Assembly: GCA_000708835.1 (NCBI GenBank)
Contig: DF237641.1
Span: 8,506 to 43,286, forward strand
Direction of reading: 5' to 3'
DNA length: 34,781 nt
DNA from: Klebsormidium nitens
Taxonomy: Eukaryota > Streptophyta > Klebsormidiophyceae > Klebsormidiales > Klebsormidiaceae
In this document: one piece after another, positions 12,442-23,350 of the stretch
Numbering within the stretch: the stretch's first letter is position 1
How the letters are laid out: every line of letters starts with the position of its first letter
Program-made: the position numbers and the translations under genes
Notes under the pieces: generated by a model
The model's database searches: none
Told to the model about the DNA's origin: nothing
What the model saw: only the letters and a program-made list of their open reading frames with translations

Positions 12442-14370
12442 ATGGACGAGGACCTGGAGCAGACAGTGGAACGCTACGCCACGCTGCTGACGTCAAATGA
12501 CGCCGAAAGGTTTGAGAAGGGGTGCGCGCTGATAGACGACGCGTGCTACCAATCAGAAGAGGTTGGAAATCAAAAAGCTGAATCAAGCTGGGCACCAAAG
12601 AGTAGGATAGAAGTTCAGGTTGGAAATCAGAAGCAAGAGAGATTTGCTAGAATTGCGCAAGAGCTTGCAGTCTACAAAGGGAGCGCTGTCTTGCTGCGCC
12701 TTTGGGAGGGAGCGCTCACTGAAAGGTCTAGACTTGAGCAGTTTGGAGATGCTTCAACGGCGGTCAGATTCTTTCAGACTAGCTGCATCGCGGTCGCGTG
12801 TCTGTCCACAAGCAAGGTCGTCGTGGAGCGCTGCTTGAAAGAACTAGGCGCGGCGGGGCAGAAGCGCATCGCGCGGGAGGTTTACGAGACTTTCTACGCG
12901 CGCGCGTCGCGGGCCGCGCGCGAGATGGACCCGGAGAAGCTGATAGCGTATGGGCGGCTGATGGTCGCGACGCCGCTGAAGTGCGTGGCCAACTTTGCGC
13001 TCGCGTCCAAAGCGTTCCGGGAGGCCATGAGGGAATACTCCGCGGAGCGCTCGCTTTTCGAACAGTTTGGACACTTCCTTTCCGCAGAGTTCCGCAGCAA
13101 GCTGCTCAGCGGAAGCGCTACGTCAGTTCCGTTGTTTCTGTCAGATCTTGCGATGACACTCGCGTTCTCAACCGACAGTCAGATGTGGGCTCTCGACAAA
13201 GGTCTTCTCAAGCTCATGGCAGCCGTGTACGAAGCTTCCGCTTCCGCAACCCAACGAGGCCGGAACGGAACTCCGGTGTTCCGCTGCAACGCGTCCCTGC
13301 TGCACCTGGCGCAATCGGAGCCCACAGTGGAGAAGCTGCGCGCGCTCAACGCCCTCGAAGTATTCCGGCCCTACAAACGGAACATCGTCATAACGGAACC
13401 GAACGGAATCGACCTCTGGGAATATATTGAGGCAAAGCTGCTCCGCCGAACCGTCATAATGAGAGAACTTAGTTCCGGTCGGCAGTTTACCTTAAGCGCG
13501 CAAATGAGCGGAAGCGGAACCCCAGTCGTTTGCTCATGGAAGCACTGTACCGCAGGACCCGAGCCGGTTGAAGGGACGAGATTTGAAAAGTGTGGGCACT
13601 GTAAAGTTGCTCGCTACTGCAGGTAAGATCAGAACCGCACAATGGCTTCAAACTGAACACCGTGCACGTGGTCAACTTTTCAGAATTGAGCAGATTCTCC
13701 ACGTATTGAGCCGATGTTAGGGGCTTGAGGGTGATTGAGTGAGGGCACCAGTTCACATTGATATTTTTGCGAAGGATTCTGACCTGTCACACAACTTGGA
13801 CACAGTTGTCCTTGTCCCGGAATTCTTCTTTTGCAAACATTCTTGGAGTGCCTGAGCCTTTTGAATCAGGAAATCCATGTTCTCAGGCCACTTTCATCAA
13901 GCCATTTCGAGCGAAGTCGAATCAAACCTGTGGGTTTGGCCGTGCGGGGCTCAATATTTTCCGACGTGTGTTGCAGCGCGCAGGCCTTGTGGTCTCGCAG
14001 TTGCTTCTTCAGTTCTGCCGAACGAGGTCTGGATTGCATTGCCTGATTGTGATTTCAGTCAACCGAGTCCTGATTTTCTATCCTTGATTGTCCACTTGAG
14101 GTGGGTTGAACTTAGTAGTGTATTCAATCGCTTCACATAGAAGCTTTTCAATCATCGACAACTTTGACTGCCGTACAGACGTGCGAGAGTCGGAGCAGAT
14201 ATCTTTGTGCAAGAAACAATGATATGCACAAGCTAAGCTGGCGACGATCGAGTCAGTAAGCAGAACTGGTTCTTGAATCTTCGTGCAGCAAGGAGCACCA
14301 GATCCTGCATTGGCGCACCCACAAGATTCACTGCAAAGCGAGTCTGGCGCAAGACAAAGCGAGTTCGTAG
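12442..14370 (+). CDS. MYND zinc-finger protein (two exons)
   Basis: Exons are 12442-13622 and 14289-14370. The donor is TGCAG|gtaaga and the acceptor is cgtgcag|C. The intron is phase 2 and the product is 420 residues. The MYND finger is at the C-terminus and the intron splits it: C364, C369, C384, C387 and C393 come from exon 1, and H397, H405 and C409 from exon 2, which restores YCSKEHQ followed by HW-x2-HK-x2-C. The usual CQ is HQ here, a substitution that still provides a metal ligand. MYND fingers bind proline-rich partner peptides. Residues 1-360 are alpha-helical in character with no domain I can name. The ATG at 12442 (AAAGATGG context) is preferred over an in-frame ATG at 12409. Residues 38-70 lie over a 57-base duplication that could be a small retained intron (see the repeat entry). 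Partner and pathway are unknown. Confidence 0.75.
12560..12636 (+). repeat. AGGT-containing direct repeat, possible 57-base in-frame intron
   Basis: The sequence aggttggaaatca occurs twice, 57 bases apart, inside exon 1 of the MYND gene. The segment 12562-12618 starts with GT, ends with AG, has no in-frame stop and is exactly 19 codons long. It can therefore be read through or removed without changing frame; removal joins AGAG to GTTGG. Confidence 0.6.
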
Positions 14371-15362
14371 TCCTAGGCTTCCGAGGTTTGAAAGCGTCAT
14401 GCAAGCGGAGGCCGGCAGGTTAGCATGTTGCAGGTCACAGGGTGGCAGATACAAAGCGAGATTCAGGATCGAATTGGCGGCTCGAGAACTCCGCAGCTAC
14501 CGGATCGTGTAAGGTCTTCTTATTTGTACCTACCTAACCTGTATTTTGATGCACTAAGGCTTATCGATACAACGTACGGGCCTTTTACTATGATTGCGAA
14601 GGTCGATCGATCGGACACGCGTACGGCCGCCTTTCCGACGATATCCCGAGACACGTGTCAGGCCTATGCTGCTTGCAACTTGTATACTGAACAATGATGC
14701 GAATGGCGGTAGTGCTAGGGTAGCCGCCTCAGCTGATGGATCAGTGAGCACTGAAACTTAGCAAAATGCAGCTGCATTCCGACTTGTACAGGTACTGCGA
14801 TGCACAGCATGCCACGAGGTCTTGGCCGGCAGATTGAGACACACGCGTGCTAAACGTACATGCAGACGATCTGAAACGATCCCCGGGCCGGCAACTTTTG
14901 TTTGAAGTTGCGATCGCGCAACTTGAGTTCTGACTTGCATAATCTTCAAACTAATTCAATTTTGGCCGCCAGCGCACATGATGATGTAGTACGTGCATTT
15001 GCGCCTGTATGACATGCATCAGATTCAGAATATTGTTTGACGCATATCAATCGAGTGACCGGTAAGACCAGACGAGCGTAAGTATGGAACTTATATGGAA
15101 CTCGGAAGCAGACGTCATGCCCTATGTATACAAAGTGACACGCTATCAGCACAAGTCTGGGGCAGCAGATGGCTCGGCCCTTTAATTTCGCGGACACCGG
15201 GTACAAAACACCGCATGAAACACGTCCATAATGACTGAGCGCAGCAACTAATTGCTCATGCATACCTTCATTGACACGCACAGTCTGGATTTGATGCTTG
15301 AAAAAGAGAAGCCGACGCCCTTCTTTGGATACCACCCTTAACACACTGTTTCACAGCTACGA
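14371..15362. other. Convergent intergenic region
   Basis: This gap separates the stop codons of the MYND gene (+) and the TRAIP-like gene (-), so it should hold both 3' untranslated regions. I see no supported ORF, repeat or RNA gene. Confidence 0.55.
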
Positions 15363-18300
15363 CTACTTTCTTGCGAAGAAGTCCGTCACTTTTGAGGTTG
15401 ACCGCTTTGCAGGTAGCCGGGTGAACAGGCTGGATCCGCCCCTGTGCGCACTTGGCATAACATTACCCCCCAATATGCCCCGACCAGAAGTCGGTGGCTT
15501 AGCTTTGTCGAGACCCTTCTCAACTGCCTGCATACACTGACTTCCGCCACTTTCTTTCGCAACAAGCTTGTTAATCGCGTCACGTTTCTGCCTCTCAATT
15601 CCTTGCTCGCTAAAGCCCCGCACCCCTCCAAGCGGTCTCGAGCTCCGACCGCTAGTCCCCCGCTCGCCGGTAAATTGAGACTCGGGCGCTCCCCTTCCTT
15701 TCCACCCACACCCCCCGGAGCTAACTCCCCCGGTGTCCGCGCTCTCATCTTTCGAAAACAAACTCGTGGTTGGGGCTCTAACCCGGGGACTAACCTGCGG
15801 TTGATTCGGGCGCTCTCCTATGACGGAAGCCCTCACGACCGGGGCACCGGTCGCAGGCCCCGTGTCGCGAGACGGTTTATACCCAAACTTGGGCTTCTTC
15901 GTCTCTTGAATGTTCTTTCTTATCGTAGCCACGAGACTAGATTCCGCTCTTTTCCGGCCCACTTCCGACCGGAACAACGAACCGGTTCCTTCCATCCCCC
16001 GGTTCCTCAACACGTCTCGAATCCCTTCCTCCTGAGAAGCACCGGGCAGCGAACCCGCTCCCCGACGGATCCGCATTCCGTCTAGTTCCGAGGCGTTCGG
16101 GTCAACTTCTCCCAAAGTCGCTCCGATCCGCTGTTCCGGTCCGCGTTTCACTGCTTCTTCCTGCTCATTCTCTCCGTCATCTTCCGCTGCAAATCGGAAA
16201 GAAGTTGGAAACACTTCCGCCTCATTTTCGGAGTCTCTTGTCGGGCTGGGGACATCAGAAGCTCCCGATCCCCTCGCTCTCCCTCCCGTGTCGGAAGGCA
16301 TTCCGTCCGGCCCAGCGTCGGGGCGGAATCCGTCCTCCCCTTCGTCAGCACTATCCTCAGCCTCGAAGTGAATGTCGCCATCTCCAAAACCCTCTGCATC
16401 CTCTGCACGCCCCGAACCGGCCCCGTCTCCAAAACCCTTGCTGATGATATTCGCTTCGACTTCTGGGATACCCTCCAAAGAAGCGCCCGCATCTCGCCAT
16501 TTCGTTCCCTGAAACCCGGCCGTTCTCTTCCGCGACGAGGCCCCCGGCCCGTCCATCCCATTCCGGTCCATTCCGTCGGCGGAACGCTTGCGGCCGGACT
16601 GGGCGCGCTTGAGCTCCTCCTCGAGTTGCCCCACTCGGAAGTCCTGCTTCAAAACGTCCCGCTCCTTCTCATCGATGACTTCCTGTAGTCAAACCGTGTT
16701 CAATGTGTCTTCAAGGTTTTGTTCTTCAAGATGTCCCGGGCACTACAGAGTATGACTTCTACTAGTGGCCATGAATCGCGGGCCCATCTCCTCAGTGCCC
16801 GTCAAATTCTAAAAAGCCTGAATTTACGATTTAATTCTTCGCAGGCGCCCTCTCCAGACTCTAACACTCGTTACGCTGCCTGGTTTGTAGCATCCCAAAG
16901 GACTGTCTATACAGCTCCATGCGCGTGCTGATCCAGGGAGCGACCGACTTCCGGACAGACTAAGGGACAGATCCAGACAGTGAGCAGAATTGAGACTTGC
17001 GATATCGCCGAAAGCCGTGACGGCCACATATCCAGCTGATTCTGTTCGAAGTGACAAGCGACACAAAAGCTACCACCGCTCGTCCACTGTTCCTACACCA
17101 TGTTTAAAGAAGAACTGACGCCAAAGATACCCGCCACTTTCGTTGGTTGAGTTGCTTGCAATTGTTTCGCGTTGCATCAGAGAACGCAACAGCACAGAAT
17201 TTGCAGGCTGGAGCTGTTTCAACCCTCATTTCGAGGGGGCTCCTTTGGAGTGTGCTATATCACAATTCGGCGCTTTGGTCCCATCAGAGAACTTTTGATT
17301 AATTCTGTCCGCCAAATACCCGGCCAGGAGCAAGCCAAGAGTTGTCCTCACCCTAAAGTGCTTGATTCTGCCCCTGAGCTTCGCATTCTCCTCTTCCGCT
17401 ATGCTGACCTTTTGCTCCGCTTTCCGTTGTGCCGCACAGGCGGCAGACACCTTCTCCATGAAGCTCTTCCGTTCACTGCAAGACGGACCGGGCTGACGTC
17501 AGACTGACGTCGAGATCGCAATGGACTCAGCAGGCTTCTCCGAGTTGGTGCCGAACAGTTTACGTATGTCGAGGAGTGAAAGAGTCAACGTCTACAATTC
17601 CAGGCCATTTGCGTTGATCTCTTGGTGAAAACGAAGCGTATCCTTATTTTGCAAATAGTATCATGCAGTATTCTGCCTTACAAACGGAACAGATCGCCCT
17701 GCATTTACAACAGAAACTGCTCGATTGAATCTCAACAAATTTGACAATCCGTAGAGTCTGTTTGGTAAAATCGGTCAGACAAAGGACCCCTATATATTCT
17801 CTTTCGCTCTATTCAGTCCTGTGAGACGCTTCCAAGGAAACTCACTCGTTGCGCTGTTCCAAAACCTTGTGCTGCGTCGCAATCACCATGTCCGGATTCT
17901 TCCCCCAGGTCAGCTTGGCGAGGGCGCTCCGATCGAGGCTGATGTCATGCAACCTGCTCGAAATATCGTTTCGGTCTAATGCACAACGCTTCCGCTACGA
18001 CCCAAAGAAAACGCCTTTCCAAAGGATCGCCTGTGCCGGACATTTGCACGTCAACGTTTGTGCTGGCAGACTCTAGGAATCAGCATGTGGGTCCACTCAA
18101 TTTATAGACTCTCTTTCAACAGACTCTCTTTCAGAGTGGGCCAGGCTCACGACTGTCGACTCTTCACCAAGAAAACAAGCGTTTGGGATGGCTCGGTCCA
18201 TATTTCATTTGCGGCAAGCGACTCACTTCTAAAAACGACAGGAAGGCCTAGTAAGATTCCGGTACTTGACAGCAGACAGACAGACAGTCAGATTAAGAGA

Positions 18301-20923
18301 CCAGATGGGGAAGAGATGGAGAGCGTCCTCATACGTCTGAGACTTCGATAGGTGCCTCTAATTTTTTGCTGATGAGTCGTAACGGTTACACTAGGCTCCG
18401 AATTGGAGCCTTGCGAGTGGGCTTTGCAATCGAAGGTGCAAAAGCGGTTGTGGAACAAAAGAGAAAGGTATGATCGAACCAACAGAAACGTGTCTATTCT
18501 CTTTCAAAACGTGAGTGCTTGGAAATCAAGACTCCACACTATTGATTAAACGGTCTCTAGCTTTCTATGCAGAGTCTGGCCGATAACCCAGATTAGCTTG
18601 GTGCCAGAGACTTACAGAGAGTGCTCCATGTCCTTCGCTTCTAGGGCCTCGTTCCTCTCCTGGAGCGATTTGACAATCTGTACAAGGGCAGGACAGCCAA
18701 AAGGTTAGCCCGGCATCCTCCTCAGAGTGGCCCCCGTAACTCCAGCAACCTCAACGAAGTCAAACCTCCAGTAACAAATTCGGTTGTCCACAAGCTCTAG
18801 TAGCCCCGTTTCTCTGGGGAACTGGAGACCGAGGACGATCACCACTGCACTTCCAACTCTGCAACTCACTGGAGCAGAATGTTCCACCTTCTGCTTGAGC
18901 TGCAGTTAGTCCCAGAAAATGCGGACATTGAACCACCTTTATCACAGCTTCAGCACTAAAGTGAGCACGATCCGGCAAACCGACAATCGACCCCCTGCCT
19001 CGAGAAGCTCTGCAAGAAAGAGGATTCCAAGGGCAGAAGGATCGGCAAACGGAACAGATCAAGGGCCAGGAAGAAAGACAAGCTGGAGGCTCGCCTGCTC
19101 TAGTTCTAGCTTCTGCATCTTTGCCCTGTCCCGCTCCGCGACAGCCGTCGAGTGAGCACATTCCGTCACGCGCGCCTGATGACACAGCGTGTCGATGCGC
19201 TTCTTGTCCTCTTTGGTCTGCAAATCAAAGCGCACTCGCTTACGCGGTTTTAGAGTGTACTTCCCTGCTTGAAACTGAAAGTATTGAATGTCAAAATAGT
19301 CCAAGAAGCCACAGCCGGCAAGACGATTTGAGTCTCAGCGAGTCTGAGACAGCCGCTGAGTAGGACAAAAATTTAACAGACGAAGTGCTCTGAAGAAAGC
19401 TTCGAGTGGCAGTGGTAGAAATGATGCTCAGTGAATAAGGCTTTTGGTTTCGATCTTACATCTCCGCACACCTACATCATCAGAGCAGGAGGGCCTGCTT
19501 GAGGCACAGCCTGTATTCAGAAGCAAGGGTAAACATGTGCACTCTAAGAATGCGGAACCCCGAACATGTTTGAAAGGCAGCCTTTTCAGCGCTTGCCTCA
19601 CCTTTGCCTGGAGCTTCTCCACCTCCGCTTGCCGCTCTTGTAGCGAGGTCTGGATTGTTTCGCACAGTGCCTCCAGCCTCCGGAGCTCCAGGATGCTGGC
19701 CTGCACATGTACAGCTTATCTCGTTTGCATCACATTTTGAAGCTTTGACGTCCTGAAGACTACATCCGTGTCTCAAATCTTCCAATTCCTCAAGGGATGA
19801 AGGAAAGATAAGAAACGCCTGCGTGTTGCCCATGCTTTGGGATTCAGAGGTTGCAGGATTCGACTGAAGGGTGGAGTCTCAGAAATCCTCGCTCAGGACT
19901 TTCGGACATTTGAAGAGAGGATGCCTCTTAAAGGACAAATAATGATGCATGCTTGCTTTGTCTGCTGGCTTGGGCAGAAGCAACCTATATTCTCAGAATG
20001 CACTTCCAGAAATTGCAGCACTGACTTAATGAGGTGATCTTGCAACCACAGTGCTAAGAGACTACCCCAGAGATTAGCTCATGGAGATGGTGGTGGGTAT
20101 CCTCTTGTCGAATTATGTCGTGCAAAAGATCTACTCTTAATTCTAGTCACCTGCGGGGGTCGGTTTGGGCTGTCGGCTCTTGGAGGTGATCCCCCTTCAT
20201 CTTGGCTTTCCAGGAATACCCGCAGGCATTTGCTGTGGTGGAATGGCACCTTGCAGTTTGGGCACACTCTCTTGGCGGCCACGTTGTACCACTGGTACAG
20301 ACTGCAACGAGGTAGCACTGGAAATTGGTTCGAAAGTCACGGTGCCAGCATTCCAAAACGTGTGCTAGCATTCGTTTCTGCCACAGATCCATCTCTTCCA
20401 CAGGGATAGCCGGGAAGCCGTCATGTTCAGTCCCTTGCTAAGCCTAGGCAAGTGAGCTTTCAGCAACAATACGTAGGTTGATTGTTTGGTGGCATGAGAC
20501 TCTCAAAATGGTAAAAGCTGAGCAGCACAACCGTAGATTGCTCAAATTTAGCTGCAACAAGTAATAGTCGAACGCATTAGCTCTCTAGAGGTATGCCCAT
20601 TCCTCCTCAAAAGCTGATTGGGTCTCCATTCTTGTCCTTGATCTCCTTCACACAGGTACATTACGCTTGTACCTTGCCCATGCCCACAGAAGCAAACAAA
20701 CCTTTCTACAAGGACAATATTCTATTGATCATAAACGGTCTAGTTACTTTTGAGCTGTCGAGAACCACAAAGATTGCATTCAATCAGCTTGCAAGCAAGT
20801 TCGCTGCTCGAGAGTAAAGTGTGCTTACCATGTGTCATGGAAAACATGGCCGCATTCATGAATTGCTACCCAGGTCAAGTCGGGATTGTTCCCTTCCAGG
20901 CAAACCGCACAAGCGTGTCCCAT
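15363..20923 (-). CDS. TRAIP: TRAIP-like RING E3 ubiquitin ligase (ten exons)
   Basis: Exons on the minus strand: 20923-20829, 20301-20151, 19700-19602, 19217-19095, 18899-18870, 18677-18616, 18368-18335, 17994-17846, 17475-17352 and 16682-15363. Every junction keeps frame and the product is 728 residues. Exons 1-2 build a RING-H2 finger: C5, C8, C24, H26, H29, C32, C45 and C48, with CGHVFHDTCLYQW and CPNCK. Exons 3-9 and the start of exon 10 encode a long coiled coil (for example ELRRLEALCETIQTSLQER). The tail is disordered and ends TSKVTDFFARK, a PIP-box-like PCNA-binding motif with Thr in place of Gln. The order RING, coiled coil, disordered tail and PIP-like end is that of TRAIP/NOPO, which ubiquitinates the CMG replicative helicase at stalled or converging forks in the nucleus. 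Human TRAIP is 469 residues, so this tail is longer. The exon 4 donor is GC (CAG|gcgagc). The two smallest exons (30 and 34 bases) are the least certain. Confidence 0.72.
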
Positions 20924-22894
20924 TTTTTCAACAAAATTCCCCAGTAGACTCTTACGCTATTGTCTGCTGCCCAACGGACGCAGCGCAGTCAATATAAGCA
21001 GCAGGGAGATCTGACTAGCTGAAATATGTGCTGAAAGTACGAAGCTGTTCTTTGCATCGCTCCCTGCCTACAAACCCTGTCTGTGTTGAAGGTCATAAGA
21101 ACCGGAGGAACGAACTGGAACCTGCCGCCTCATTTCAGAGGACTTTCTCTGTAATCGTCACACTGGGTGGTCTGTTATGACGTTCTTGTATTTGAAGGAC
21201 TACAGAATTCAGAAGCGCAGAAGTGTGCAACAGGCCACCAAGCTAGGTCCAACTCCTGACTAAGCTAAGCACCAGCATATTCTGCTGACAGTACCCTAAG
21301 ATTGACTAACGTCCGGAAGTTGAAGGAAAAGTGAGCTTTCGAGCCAGCTCTCAGCGCAAAGTTCATCCCCAAGCAGATATCACCTCGATCTGATCCTACA
21401 AACGATACCAGCACGCGCTTCCTATATCTCCCTTGTTGACGACCCTAGCAATCTGTGCGCTTTGCGAGCCAGCTGCAGGCTGCAAGGTGCCTGCCGTCCT
21501 ACGTTAGCAAAGAGGTAGGAGCCATGGACCCGCCCCCATGAATCATGATCATGCATTAGCATTCTTTCACAAGAACAGAAATTTGAAATTCGAGAGGAAG
21601 GTGGCGGGGCTTGACGGGGTTTTACGACTTCCCCGACATCCCATTGGTCGATAGTCGTCCAATCGAAACCCTGCGCGGCTCAGCCTCCGGAATGCTAATA
21701 AGCGGGCGCGCGCGCGTCCGCCTCGCGCAAATTCAGCGCGGCCGCGCCAGGGGCGTGCGCCGGCTGAGATCCATTGACAGGCTCATGCGGATGCGCTGCG
21801 TCTTGTGTGCTGCCTCCAGCTGTCAAAGCTTGCTAGATTTATGGCGGACCTTCTGACAAACTGATCTGCTGAGAGCAACGTACATCCGACAAATGTACTC
21901 CAGCGCGTCCAGCACGCATTCACGTTGATAGCAGGTTCAACGGCGGGCGTGAATTGTTTGAAGAGAGAGACCTCGATCCTTCTATTATCCGCAACAGCTT
22001 GCGACTGGGTGCAGACAGTCAACGATCTGGATGTCTACTGAAGCCTTCTGCAGATAAATTGCTTCTTCTGCTTCATCTTGTGAGGCGCAAAGGTACATCG
22101 TCAACCTTCGCTTGGGCGTCTTGGTCTCTTGGTTGGAATAGCTGACGTCGACTTTGTGCTGGCTTGGAAAGAGCCTCACCAGACGGAAGCAGTTTCAGGC
22201 TTGTTTTCTAACAAGTGAAGACTGGTTTCTCAAAATTCAAGGCCGTTTTTGTTCCATTATGCTGGAGACTCCAGATTCATTCTGAATATTTGAGGGTTTA
22301 GTATTCATGGTGAATGATGAACCAACGTTCTGAGCTTGTTCTCATGTACGTTACATAATCTGTTCATTCCTGAACAGCTTTGAGGTGCTTAGACACAGAA
22401 GCTTGTGCTTTGGGTCTTGTCAGAATTCATTGCCTTTCAAACGGTCTTCTAGGAAAACTTGGTCAGCTGGCGGGCTTGTGAATTTTACTCTAAGATCTAT
22501 CCACAGCGTGCTAAGGGTCTTTCGTGCAGAAAACCCGGTTCCATATCCTGAACAGCACCGTAGGAGAGGAGCTCAGACAAAAGAAAACTTTTTTTTCTGC
22601 AACACTCTGACTGAAAATGCTCAGTCAGCTTCAGAGCTCTGTCCATCTTTCATACAGGAGCCACACGTCCAAATCCTTCAGTAGAGACGTTTGTTCAACA
22701 GGTGACGTAAGCTGCGTCATGTTCTCCATCGTTTCAATCCATGTCTGTCGAGCGGGTCGCACGCACACACTCATTTCGGAATTTGGCTTGACGTCTTTGT
22801 TGCAGCAACTTGCAGGCAAAAAGGAGTACATCGCACAATATTTCGGGCATCAGAGCGCGGAGCGACATACCAGAACCATATCTCAAGACAGGAA
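20924..22894. other. Divergent intergenic region
   Basis: It separates the TRAIP-like start (-) from the 151-residue ORF (+). A GC-rich island near 21600-21780, with alternating GCGC, stands out from AT-richer flanks and probably carries promoter function. The remaining short ORFs have no recognisable motif. Confidence 0.5.
21643..21663. promoter_or_regulatory. Facing pair of CCAAT boxes
   Basis: ATTGG at 21643-21647 and CCAAT at 21659-21663 face each other across 11 bases at the edge of the GC-rich island. CCAAT is the NF-Y binding core. A back-to-back pair between divergent genes suggests a shared promoter element, but it lies about 720 bases from one start and 1230 from the other, so the assignment is tentative. 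Confidence 0.3.
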
Positions 22895-23350
22895 ATGGGG
22901 GTCGAATTTGTCTTCTGCGACGAGAAGGGCAAGGTAGTTGACTGTATTTCGGGCTGCAAGTCCTTATGGTACGGCTACGAGCAAAAGACCCCTAAATTCG
23001 ATTACAATCAATCTCTCAAGGACGTAGCTGGATTGGATGACAAGGCTCTAGATAGCCAAGGGATGCGCGCTTTTGCTGCAGACATTCACTACTATCTCGA
23101 GGAAGAGTTCCCATGGGTTCTAAGGAAGGAAGATGCGGAAGTCTACAAACCAGATTTAGAGAGGCTCAAAGAGCTGGTCGAGGCGCAGAACTTTACCGAA
23201 TTGCTGGCCTTCTACGAAAGGGAGCTCGAGGTGGTAAAGATCTTTGAGTATGATTATTCCTTCAGCCAGATCCTGAAACTAAGAGAATTTAGGGACAAGC
23301 TTATGAAATATGCAGAGGTTGAGAATATGTACGCTTGTTTCAGCCGTTAA
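22895..23350 (+). CDS. Hypothetical 151-residue protein, intronless
   Basis: I do not recognise this protein. It begins MGVEFVFCDEKGK, is soluble in character with no signal peptide or membrane segment, and is rich in charged and aromatic residues. The second half looks helical (LERLKELVEAQNF and FYERELEVVKIFEYDY). The frame stays open upstream of the ATG for at least 25 codons with a possible acceptor (ttgcag near 22806), so an upstream exon cannot be excluded. The ORF is long for its AT-rich surroundings, which favours real coding. The stop is TAA at 23348-23350. Confidence 0.5.
   Translation: MGVEFVFCDEKGKVVDCISGCKSLWYGYEQKTPKFDYNQSLKDVAGLDDKALDSQGMRAFAADIHYYLEEEFPWVLRKEDAEVYKPDLERLKELVEAQNFTELLAFYERELEVVKIFEYDYSFSQILKLREFRDKLMKYAEVENMYACFSR

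Noticed and set aside
12798-13430. 210-codon ORF in another frame of the MYND exon
   Set aside because: It overlaps the MYND frame, which continues across the intron into a complete zinc finger. The alternative is Arg-rich and motif-free.
15444-16085. 213-codon plus-strand ORF opposite the last TRAIP-like exon
   Set aside because: Antisense shadow of the minus-strand exon, which connects in frame to the coiled-coil exons.
18106-18133. Two-copy repeat agactctctttca
   Set aside because: Short, intronic, and not at a splice site; most likely simple slippage.
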